NCBI RefSeq assembly: GCF_937616625.2
Contig: NC_065573.1
Location: 22,121,001-22,185,000, forward strand
Source of the DNA: Mercurialis annua
Lineage: Eukaryota > Streptophyta > Magnoliopsida > Malpighiales > Euphorbiaceae
Direction: 5' to 3'
DNA length: 64,000 bases
Part shown: piece after piece, positions 54,343-64,000 of the stretch
Numbering within the stretch: position 1 is the stretch's first letter
Layout of the letters: each line of letters opens with the position of its first letter
The notes under the pieces: model-generated
Told to the model about the DNA's origin: nothing
The model's database searches: none
What the model saw: the letters and a program-made list of their open reading frames with translations, nothing else
Program-made: the position numbers and the translations under genes

Positions 54343-56016
54343 CTACCTCGTCTCTTGGATTGGCGCACCTAATGCTGCAACGGCCTGACCCGCCAATCTT
54401 CTTGTCATATTCTCCACTGAGACCTTCACCACATCCTTCCTCATGCCAATATCCGTAGCATATCTGCTAACGCAATAAACTCCTACAGCTGTTGCCGCCA
54501 TTCCATACACATTGGTGGTGAGGAGACGCAATGGTGTGGATAGAACAGCTGCAAGAGGCCCCCCGATAATAGATGCTGCTTGGCCGCTCTGACCCATTGT
54601 TCCCTGATCAATAACAAGTAGCTCGGTTTTGCAATAAATCGCAAAATCTTCACAATTGTTCTTAAACAAATTGTAACATCCAAAACCATTCTCAAGAAGA
54701 TATTTTGCCCGATGTACAACAATATCATCCGAATCTGCAGGAGAAAGTGTACAGGTTCCGCCACGTGCCTTTGCAAGAAAGAGAGCAGGGTTGACATCAT
54801 ACTCGAAGCGATATAATATACCGCCAGCAAGGAAGCAGTTAAGGCATGAGAGAACAACTCCATGCCCATCTTCCTGCATAGTGCATTCGGGGCAAGTCAC
54901 ATGAGATTTAGCTGGTGTTGAGCTAACTAAGAGGACATCCAGCACTGTTCCTGTTCCTACTTCTTGACCGCGTCTGGTAAAGTGAACCACTTTATCATCC
55001 CCAATATAAATTCCTAATAAAAGAAAGGAAATAATCAAATAGGGAATAAAAAATTAAATGCAAACAAAATTAATAAATGTTGAACTTCGTATACTTAAGG
55101 AAATATAAAATTAGGCACATTCTGGGGGAAGACAATTTAAATTTAAATTAGGAAATTAAAAAAAATTCCGATTTCAGGAATACAGGCATCGACAAGAAAA
55201 TAACCTCCATTTATCTGCCTCTTAGCATTACAGAAGTATGGTGCATTTACACAAACGGATAACACTTCACTATTACCGTTACATAAGATCAAACCCAATA
55301 AGCAACAAGGCAAAAGTTTAGAGTGAAATTCTTTATCGCAAAACTGACCAGTTATTCCCATGACTCAAACATTGTTCCAGACAATTTAACTTAAAAACAT
55401 GCCGAGTAGGACATGAAACCGAAACAACAATTATGATAGTTGATAGTCATGAGAAAACGAACACAGCGAATACATATTCTGAATGGCAAGGGTAACAACA
55501 ATGCTCCTATCTAAGAGATGTAGGCAAAATCACTAATCCGTTCAAAAGTTGACTAATTTATTAAAAAAATTCAAATGAAAACGCTATGACATAATGTAAA
55601 GACAGAATCATTAACAGCATATCATATTTCATAATGAAACTAGACAACACTTAGAAATCTTATAAAATACAAATATTACAAAGGATTGGAAAAACAATTG
55701 AAAATCAAGAAAACTCAAAAGAAGTAAACTTTACTAAATTATCCATTGCAATTGTTTTCAAGTGCATAAAAACCCATGATCACAATTTATTTCATTTGAT
55801 CCCTCAAACCCACAAAAAGATGACAATTGGGTACATCAAAAATACCGTGATGAGCATAAACATAAGCAGCCCTCCATGAGTAAATATGATCTCCTGGTTT
55901 CAAGCTCTCCCTTTTAATCCTGTAACCAATCAAAAACTAATTAATTGAAAAAAAGTACAATTGGGTATAAATCTAAAGAATTGAAAAGAAAATTACCGAT
56001 TAGAAAATAGCCCCAT
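54343..56016 (-). CDS. LRAT/NC-domain-containing protein, three exons, 254 aa
   Basis: Exons 56016-55997, 55919-55846 and 55013-54343 join in frame. The start MGLFSNRIKRESLKPGDHIY is typical of plant 'NC domain-containing' proteins. The LRAT/NlpC-P60-like fold shows its catalytic residues: the histidine in YAHHGIYIGDDKVVHF and the cysteine in NNCEDFAIYCKT. A conserved extra segment with a CPEC...C...C pattern (CPECTMQ, LSCLNCFLAGG) lies between them. The C-terminal third has hydrophobic segments (IIGGPLAAVLSTPLRLL, YGMAATAVGVYCV) that may attach it to a membrane. LRAT-like proteins are acyltransferases or thiol hydrolases; the plant substrate is not known to me. A telo-box-like AAACCCTAG lies upstream at about 56088-56097 on this strand. 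Confidence 0.9.
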
Positions 56017-56382
56017 GATGCCCTTTCTCTCTTTCTTGTTGATTTATCTTCTGATTTTGAAATTTGGGATTACAAGCAATTCAATTTCTAGGGTTTATAA
56101 TGAAATAGAGCGAATACGATACCGTAAAAAGCTGATATCTTTTTTTTGTTTCCCTCTTTTGGTTTGAAATGACGATATTACCCTTAACTTAGTTGTTAAG
56201 GAACCGATCGAAATCAACTCGAAACCGGACACCCACTGGTCTGGAAGACTGGAACTGGATGGCGGAGGGGTTTGGACCGGCTTTGTTTAATTGTTTTTAA
56301 TCGAACCCGGTGGCTTCGGATCTAAAACCGAAATTTAGAAAACAATAGTCAAATGTCTATCTACTCCCCCCCAATATGTAGC

Positions 56383-56846
56383 ACGGAAATGGAAACGGGA
56401 AACGGAAACGATACGAAACGGACACGGGGAAACAAATTTTTTTCAAAATGAAGGACACGAAACGTGGGGGAAACGTGCAAATAACAAAAATATAGGGATA
56501 TATTTATAAAAACATTATCTAAATATTTATGATAAATATATAAAATAATTCATTTTAATATACTAAATATTTAAAATTGTATAACTATATAAAAAAATAT
56601 AATATAATTCAACACAAATAAGTATATTTGATGTATTGTGGGTAATGCGAATGTAAAATTTATGAGTAACTAGTTAGATTTTTTTATTTGTGGGTAATAA
56701 TTTTAATTTTTTTACAAATTTTTAATTTTTATTATTTACGGAAACGGCCCGAAACGTTTCGTACAGGTGTCCAAGAGTTTCCGGTTTCCGAAACGTTTCC
56801 GAAACGGAAAACACAACTTTATCGAAGTTTCCGTGCTTCTTAGCCC
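56383..56846. mobile_element. MITE with gcacggaaa ends
   Basis: Left 'gtagcacggaaatggaaacg' and right, inverted, 'agaagcacggaaacttcg' form inverted ends. Inside, gaaacgtt/aacgtttc words repeat in both orientations around an AT-rich core. No coding sequence or clear target duplication. Confidence 0.6.
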
Positions 56847-57169
56847 TATTCATTGTGTTTTAAAAAAATAAATTAACTGGATTAAAATTAAATGCACATT
56901 TGATAAAGAAAATTAATTATTCATGGCATTCATAATATTTTCCAATTTAGTAAATTAGACTCAATCTTTCTTATGAATAATACTCAATTAATTTAATTTT
57001 ATTATTTGTTATGTTTTGCTTTTTATAATTAAAAATCGAAAGCGTTTGTGGAAAAAATAGAATTCACGATCTTGATAGAATACTGCACAGTGTTTATATT
57101 ATTTGAACGATAACTAGTTCGTACTTATTTAAAAAATTAAACTCAATTAATTTTATTTTATTTTACCAA

Positions 57170-57245
57170 CGAGCTGTTAGCTCAAATGGTATAAGCGCCG
57201 GACAGCAAACTGTCAAGGTCGTGGGTTCATTTTCTCCCACAAACG
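57170..57245 (+). pseudogene. tRNA-like relic (degenerate)
   Basis: A perfect polymerase III A box (TAGCTCAAATGG) sits in a D-arm-like context, followed by a GACA/TGTC arm and gtgggttc...cccac as a T arm. The T loop is ten bases instead of seven and the acceptor stem pairs only four bases with the 3' end, so it is not a working tRNA. It may equally be the head of a SINE. Confidence 0.45.
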
Positions 57246-57349
57246 CTCTCCCTCCACAATTATCAAAAAACATTTAGTTTTTTTTTTATGTTTGACAAGA
57301 TAATTCTTTTTTCTTTTAAAAATAGTAGTTAAAGATAGAATAAAGTAAA

Positions 57350-57800
57350 TTTACAAGTGACAAAGATAGGAAACCTTAACGGATGTGGCTAGATCATGAG
57401 CTACAGTATTAATACGACAACTTGAATTATACACGAAGTGAACCGAGAACAGAGGCGCCGAATATCATGAAAGATACAGCAAGTGTGATAATCTAACACC
57501 GCAGATGAATTAACAACATGTGAAACCTGCAGCCGTCACCCTAAAAATAACATTATTCCAAAAGCATGAAGCAGTTCAATTCATCGATTCTCGTTAAGCC
57601 AAAACTTGAATATTCATGGATCCCAAATATGCTTAAAATAAGCGTGAAAACGAGATATGATAAATCCGGAAAAGTCTCTAGCAACCGCTGCAACAAAACT
57701 GCATTTATTAACTGAAGAAGTCGAAGCATCGTAATTAATCTTAAGAAATCCCACAAGTGGTCTTATCCACTCAAATTATGCAGCCAACAAACTGGCATGT
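57350..57800 (-). pseudogene. LINE RNase H relic
   Basis: Minus-strand translation gives WIRPLVGFLKINYDASTSSV and FVAAVARDFSGFIISRFHAY followed by a stop, then after frame changes NSSCRINTVAHDLATS. These are the start and the end of an RNase H domain, with several breaks between them. It is old, with no tail visible. Confidence 0.65.
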
Positions 57801-57869
57801 GAGTTCTTAATATCTATGTAAGATGGCAGGACTCATAATTCCAAAAGGCATCCACTGCCTCAATTGCAA

Positions 57870-58280
57870 CACTACTAGAAAATACTGTTTTAGCGACGAA
57901 TTTTAGTGACAGATCTAAAATCGCATAATTGCGACATGCTTAGCAACATAACTCAAAACTATTGTGTGAAAAAATGGGGCGGGATTGAGCCCGCCAACTT
58001 AGCGACGGATTATCCGTCGCCAATCCGTCGCTATTTTGGCGAAAACTTAGGGGGAAAATTATTTCAGCCAAATTTAGCGACATATGTTCAAATTCGTCCC
58101 GAAGTTTGGCTGAAATTGAAACGCAACGTTTCATCTGAAGGTTTAGCGATGGATGTCATAATCAGTCGCTAAACCTTCAAATGAAACATTGTGTGTTCAT
58201 TAAATTGTTCTAATTTAGCGACGAATTTAGTGACGGACTAAATTCGTCGCTAAATTAGAAAAATTTAATCGACAACAACC
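57870..58280. mobile_element. CACTA transposon end with subterminal hairpins
   Basis: CACTACTAGAAAATACTG at 57870 is a CACTA (En/Spm) terminus. It is followed by repeated ttagcgacgaattt/aattcgtcgctaa motifs in both orientations, the subterminal binding repeats of that superfamily. They form at least five hairpins: ggcgggattgagcccgcc (57976-57994), 58001-58035, 58063-58114, 58127-58186 and a perfect 20-bp-arm hairpin at 58210-58258. No opposite end (tttctagtagtg) was found downstream, so it is truncated or the other end has decayed. No transposase seen. Confidence 0.75.
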
Positions 58281-58783
58281 CTTTCAATTTCGTTTTCTTC
58301 TTTAAACAAAAATTGAAAACCAGCGCCGCTCCCCTCCTTTCTGCCATTTTCGACGACGTTGAAGAACCAGCGCTACTCTTTATTCATTTTTTCACATTGT
58401 CTCGTTATTGGGTTCGTTTTCCGGTGGAATTTTGCGTTTTTTGCCCCTTTTTTCTACTTACCTCCGCTCCACTACCGGTGGATTTTTTGTTTTTTGCTGA
58501 CCTCAGCCGCCTGCCACTACCGCTCCACTACTGTCGGCGCTAAACTCCCCCGCTGCTCCTCCAGTTAGTATTTGCTGCAATTTAGTTATTTTATTAATTA
58601 TTAAATTGTATATTAGGTTATCTAATTGTTAAATTAGGATAATTAATTAGATTTTAGATGATTTTAATTAGGTTGATTTAGTATATTAGATTAGATTATA
58701 AATTAATTAGGTTAATTTAATTTAAAATTATGTTAGTTAATTAATGTAATTACAATTAGGGTTTATATTAATTAGAATATAAT

Positions 58784-58787
<4 letters not shown>

Positions 58788-58851
<64 letters not shown>
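58788..58851. repeat. (GT)32 microsatellite
   Basis: Uninterrupted GT dinucleotides over 64 bp, useful as a length-variable marker. Confidence 0.99.
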
Positions 58852-58853
<2 letters not shown>

Positions 58854-59552
58854 TTAATTGATATTTTTTAGGTTAATTGTTAAGTTAAATTAGATTAAAA
58901 GTAGTTTATTTGTATTAATTAATTAAATATTTTATAATTATTGTTTAATTATATAATTAGTAAATTTATTTAATTTATTTAATTGGTTGATTAAAGTATA
59001 AGTGCTATAATTGATTAATTAATTGATTAAAGTAGGTTAATTAGATATATTGAATTAAAGTAGGTTAATTAGATATATGCTATAATATAAGTGCTAATTA
59101 GGTTAATTAATTGCTGATTGTTGTTTTAATTAGGTTAATTACATTTAATTTTGAAATGAAGTTAGTTTGTAGAATGAGGCAAAATAATTTTTTAATTGCC
59201 AAATTAGGCTGGTAGTTTGAGATGAATTGCTTTGTTGGTTATTTTAGAACATGTATTGTTTGCCTGCTGGGTTTTGGTGATGTTTATTTTTAGAAAAAAA
59301 TACTGCTGGATTTTAAAAGAAATATAATAACAATTAATTTAGAAAAAGTTTTGAAGTAGTTTATTTGTAGTGTTTCTTAAAAGCTTATAAACATCTATTA
59401 TTGTAGGCTTGTTTCCGCTGACATTTTGCTTTCGATTTCTTGGACTGCTCCTACCACATCCATCGTGATCTATTGCGGTTCTGTTCTGATCATTTCAAGA
59501 TTATATCCAAACCCTAAAAGCAGCTCACTCACTCACCTGACAACGGGCCAGG
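58852..59552. other. AT-rich spacer
   Basis: Repeated ggttaattaattag words and no supported gene. A somewhat GC-richer segment starts near 59400 and leads into the LTR-like block. Confidence 0.4.
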
Positions 59553-60421
59553 TGTCAGAACCGCTTAGAATACTGGAACAATCTTATCTGTATAAACCAT
59601 TGTATACATGACTGTGCCAATTCATCAAACCACCACTAACTCGGACATAATTATCCGGCATACTGGGGGGACTAGTGATAACATTTAGTATGGGTGAAGC
59701 AATCTTGCCAAAAACAAGTATCGCTAAGTCAAGTAATTTACCGATGTAGTGTCTATGAAAGGCACCGAGTAACAATGAACAAAGTACCACCTTGCCCGAA
59801 GCTCGAGCTTAGAGCTTGTAAATACATCTCCTCTGCCTGTGGTGCTCGGCATCGCAGGTTGGATCTGGCACGACAAGGTTATCGGCCTAGTTAGCAGGGG
59901 ATCACCAGGCCATGAGATGGTCTCGTCTGAGGACCGGACAAGAGCAAGCAAAGGATACCACCCGAGCTTCGATGTCCAACTTCGAAGCTCGGTCAAACGA
60001 GGCCATTAGGACGAGCTCCAGGATGTCACAAGAATCCACACTCACGTGCAACTAATTCTGAGACCACAAAAGATCCTTTGACAAGTACAAAAATAAAGTT
60101 TCCTACGCCTGATGCACCTAAAAAACCACGCCAAATGCGGGAGAGCTTGCCACGTAAGCATAATAGAAAATAGGGACCATAAGAAGGAGAATCAGCCAGT
60201 AAGACAAGGTTTGCACATGAGCCATAACTATATAAAGGAACCTTATGTGCCTATGTAATTCTTTTTTCAACACATTTCTTTTCTCTTTCTTTTCTTCTTT
60301 TTTTCCTCACTAAAACGTACTTGAGCGTCAGAGCAAAGTTCGGTGACCGGAAGTTCTTTCTGACCTCTGTTTATTGGTCTGTGCAGGTTTAGAAAATCGG
60401 ATCCAGTTTGGTGATTTATCA
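59553..60421 (+). mobile_element. LTR-like block (probable solo or truncated retrotransposon LTR)
   Basis: The block is clearly more GC-rich than its surroundings. It starts TGTCAGAACC and ends TTATCA, contains a TATA box (actatataaagg, about 60226) and after it a pyrimidine-rich leader and the motif acttgagcgtcagag, which is common in plant gypsy-type LTRs just after the transcription start. No primer-binding site or gag/pol sequence follows and no 5-bp target duplication was found, so the boundaries are provisional. Confidence 0.55.
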
Positions 60422-61639
60422 ATAACTATTAAATATAGGATATTAATAAATATTTTTAAAATAAAATAAAACGTCAAAAAATGACTCAAAATCGATTTAA
60501 ATAGTATTTTCCCTCTCTATTACTACGTTCCATTTAAATTTTATTGGTGATTTGCCACTTTAATGTTTGTTTTTATATATTGAAACACGCATTATTCATG
60601 TGTTAATATGAATAACCCACAAAGAGAAATAAATCCTTTTACATTTTGGTTTTATAGTTGGATTTCGCAACACCACTAGATTATTTATTCGTGGAGGCAA
60701 TCTTGGGGTATATAACGTGTCATTAAATATTTGTGATAATTTTTTTTTTAATTATACTTATCTTTTTTATTATTATATAGGTTCTTATAGCAAACGTCTT
60801 ATTGATTTGGTATACAAATGACGTGATACAACTTTGTTGATTTTTTATTGATTTTCTTAGAGATACACAATTCCATGTGACCTTAATAGTACGTATGTAC
60901 ATATATAATTACAGGTGGCTTTTATATTTTTTGTTTAGAGTAGATGACCTTTTATAGTTTGTTTAGAGGCGGTAGCTTTTATATTTTCAAAAAAGATCAT
61001 ACCGATATGGTATGATCTAATAGATTAAAAAGTTTAATTTTTTTAAACTATTTGTAATTTTAACTAAAATTTTAGCTTAAAAAAATTGTTTCATCTAATT
61101 TATTCTCTTCCAACGCTAGAAATAGTGACAATGTCTTTCTAATAATTCAGTGAGTAAAGAATAAAATATGAGATCGCACTGCAATTTTAATCATATTTAC
61201 ATGGTACAATATAATGGACCAGAAAATTTAAACTTATAACCTTTTGCACTAATAAAATTCTTAACATTTTAATAATTTTATCCCAATTTTCAGCCCATAA
61301 TCTCCACGATATATTGTTTTGAAGGCATAGAGCGGATTTGACACACACTAATATATTAATTAAGATAAATACATTAATTAAGACAAATTAATTAATATCG
61401 CCACAAATGTTTAAAACTAAAATAAAATTTTGAAAACTTTAAACCTTAGTTAGAACTATAAAATGTCAAAAAAGTTTAAATTTTTTATCAATGAAACTTT
61501 AAATAAATATTATTTCAAATAAAATAATTATTATAATAACAATACTAGTACTAGTACTAGTAGTAGTAAAAGAAAAGGAAAATACATGTGGCAGTTAAAC
61601 AACAAAAGTATATTCATCAGCACATGCTCCTTTAAAAAT
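60422..61639. other. AT-rich DNA, no gene
   Basis: Only a short (CTAGTA)n-like repeat at about 61543-61568 and duplicated 'ggtggcttttatattttt'/'ggcggtagcttttatatttt' words near 60915-60985 stand out. Confidence 0.4.
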
Positions 61640-62780
61640 AAATGGAAAAAGAAGCATATATACCCCTATATAATGTGGAGTAAGTAGGTCCTCTTTAAAG
61701 TTCAGATTACAATTACGCCCCTAATATTTCAAAAGCAGACCATATAAAACCTCTGTGTAACATCGTTTAGTTTATGGCTACATGAAATGTGCATATCATA
61801 TTCCACATGGACAAACGGAAAAAACATGCCTTATAGTTTAGGGCGGGAGCAAGTAGACTCTTTATAAATTTTCGATCTAAATTAAGTCCTTGACTTTTCA
61901 AAATCTGTACAACCAAATATTTTATTTAATATTATTAACGAAACATTTTGTGACGTTTCTCCGTACCTACATGGAATGTCCATATTATTTAATATTTCAA
62001 ATAAAAAATTTCAGGTGTCCTACTCAATTTCAAAGTTTAAAAAACATTTTATATTTTAAATAACATTTTAAGGATCCTTTTAGCTATTTTTCATGTAGAG
62101 ACTTTAGACGAATGGTATACATAGTTCTTCCATACAAACAACACGTCTGTTTAAACCCAACTGGATTCAAATAAACAGACGTATGGTGTGTTCATTAGTT
62201 CGAATCTAACTGTGTTTGAAGTCTTGAATAGAGGTAGCTGTAAAATGATGTCTGATAGAGACAAAAAGACATGAATAGAGAACCAGCAGAAGAAAGAAGA
62301 AGAGTTGGAGAGGAAATATATAATATAAAAAGGGACTGAAAAGATCCTTAAAGTTTTATTTCAAAAATAATATAGATTTTTAACTTTAAAATGGGTAAGC
62401 TACGTGATTTTTTAATTTGAAATATAAATAATATAGACACTCTATGTAGGCATTGAATAACGACACAAAGCGTTTTATTAATGATGTTAGATAAAGGGGT
62501 TTGAATGTACTGATTTTGAAACGTTAAAAGTTTAATTGAGATCGAACATTCATAAAACGACATACTTATTCCCCCATAAACCATATGGCTTATTTGCTCC
62601 CTTTTGGACACGTGGAATATGACATGGACATTCCACATAAGTATAAACTAACGTTTTGTAAACTGTTTTACATAGAGTGGTTTATATGGTTTGATTTTGA
62701 AACGTTAGAAGTTTATTTAGATCTGAATTTTAAAGAAAGCCTACTTGCTCCACACACTAAACGATAGGAGCATATTGTCT
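61640..62780. repeat. MITE-like or composite repeat region
   Basis: Contains repeated words with variations: 'ttgattttgaaacgttagaag' and 'tgattttgaaacgttaaaag' (near 62690 and 62510), 'tccacatggacaaacg' and 'atggacattccacataag'. Some are inverted relative to each other, suggesting overlapping MITE copies, but I could not fix any ends. Confidence 0.35.
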
Positions 62781-64000
62781 ATTTTCCTAAAATAAATCAG
62801 AAATTACTCATTTTGCTTTAATACTTGGCATAAAAGATTAGTTAAGATCTAATTCACAGTTCAAAACAAATATTAAATTTGGCTTTTTTTTTATCTCATT
62901 TTACTCATTCAACTTCAAATTGTCTAATGGCATTCTGTCACATCAGCTCCAATATGTATATAATATTTTAATTATTTTTTGACAATTCTTTTAAGGAGGT
63001 AAAACGAGTTAAATTACTAAGTTAAGAGTGTTTTCTTTTTAAAACCATGGATTTAGCCTTAAAATTAATTTACGTTTCTACTTTTTTCATGTTTTACTCT
63101 TCCAATTTTTTTTATATTTTCAACTTTTTTATATTTTTGTTCAACAAATGATTATAAGGGCTCGAGTACAAACTGCAGGAGGAAAGTTTTCTTGAAATAT
63201 TTATATCTCATATAACAATAATTAATTCAGCAATCATTTTAGAATATTCCAGTGAATGGTATATCAGATCCACCACAATTTAGTATTGGGAAGCACTCTT
63301 ATTGTTAAAAAACAATAGCAATAAAATAACGACACATGCAATTATGGGACCATATTTGAATTTGTCCACAAAGTCATTAAAATAGAGCAGAGCCACAAGT
63401 ATGAATTTCTGAAGTATGTGAATGGCACAATAAAATTTGGATTATTTGAGTAGTCTTTTATATATTTGGTTTACTGAATTTGTCATTTTATATAATCCAA
63501 AATGTATAAGTGATTGGGATCTTCATTTAGAATTTGTGATTGTCAAGATTTGGTGATGAAAATGAAAAAACCAAAGTTAAAATACTTTTTGGACAACATT
63601 AAGTGTTGGTGCTGTCAAACAATGTCACACTCTTTTTCTTCACAACTTGTTTTTTTTTGTACAACGAGAAAGGCTCCTAAATTAAAACAAAACTTTTTTC
63701 AACTCAAGTCTAGCAGCTTCTTATGCTGCCACGTAAGATCGCTTTCTTTACGCGTTAATTGATTAATTAATTATTTTATTTTAAAATGCATAGAAGATAG
63801 AAAAAAATATGAAATAATAGATTATGGAGGTTACCATGCTTTTCTAAAATTTTAAAATGATTACTAAACTAATTTTCGTTACAAAATAGTTACTTAACTT
63901 AGCAATTATGAACCTCTGATCGTTCCTAAATGAATAATGGAAATTTCGTCCTACATGGCTAGCCGGATGCTAAGTCACGCTTTCCCTTTCGCCAAGTCTA
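62781..64000. other. AT-rich DNA to the window end
   Basis: No supported gene. The open frame at 63514-63762 lacks an identifiable domain. The last 200 bases resemble the start of a MITE. Confidence 0.35.

Noticed and set aside
57170..57245. Functional tRNA gene
   Set aside because: The T loop is too long and the acceptor stem does not pair; kept only as a tRNA-like relic.
63514..63762. Small cysteine-rich protein gene
   Set aside because: No signal peptide, no regular cysteine spacing and no recognisable relatives; AT-rich surroundings make chance frames common.

Overview
This is nuclear DNA of a flowering plant, almost certainly a eudicot. The genes are split by many short GT-AG introns, intergenic DNA is very AT-rich, plant families are present (a TMK receptor kinase, a NUDT26/27-type Nudix hydrolase, a DUF7138 protein, plant MED27), and there are many small plant-type transposons. 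I cannot name the species. Exon boundaries were read by eye from splice sites, continuous frame and family resemblance; no alignment or transcript was available.

Layout. 1-5600: transposon-rich, with a LINE RNase H relic (1093-2105) and two minus-strand Helitron-like elements placed end to end (2687-4800). 5602-11521: a gene cluster made of a DUF7138 gene (-), a NUDT26/27 Nudix hydrolase (+, sharing a 252-bp promoter region with it) and the cohesin acetyltransferase CTF7/ECO1 (-, convergent with NUDT, E2F-like sites in its promoter). 11522-14038: a Harbinger-type MITE, a LINE relic whose second half is inverted, and a SINE with a perfect 17-bp target duplication. 14039-20484: a full-length L1-type LINE with both ORFs open, ORF1 and ORF2 overlapping in ATGA, and perfect 15-bp target duplications. 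20749-33023: a head-to-head pair, the pre-rRNA processing factor IPI1/TEX10 (-, 19 exons) and Mediator subunit MED27 (+, 7 exons), sharing a 327-bp promoter region with a site II motif and a telo-box. 35406-38727: a TMK-type leucine-rich-repeat receptor kinase (-). 38728-52000: gene-poor DNA with nested MITEs, SINEs and LINE relics. 52100-53524: a broken NSA2 ribosome-biogenesis gene that still has site II motifs upstream. 54343-56016: an LRAT/NC-domain protein gene (-). 56380-64000: MITEs, a tRNA-like relic, a CACTA terminus with stacked hairpins, a (GT)32 tract and an LTR-like block; no host gene recognised.

The host genes do not form one pathway. Two are ribosome-biogenesis genes (IPI1 and the broken NSA2), and both have site II-type promoter motifs. 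MED27 is a transcription cofactor, CTF7 acts in S-phase cohesion, TMK signals at the plasma membrane, and NUDT26/27 proteins hydrolyse nucleotide signals in the chloroplast. I found no credible new multi-gene system. The best leads are the intact LINE and its ATGA overlap, the predicted GC-AG intron and duplicated exon edge in NUDT, the 40-bp duplication carrying the MED27 5' splice site, the inverted LINE relic with duplicated breakpoints, and the hairpin-rich CACTA end.
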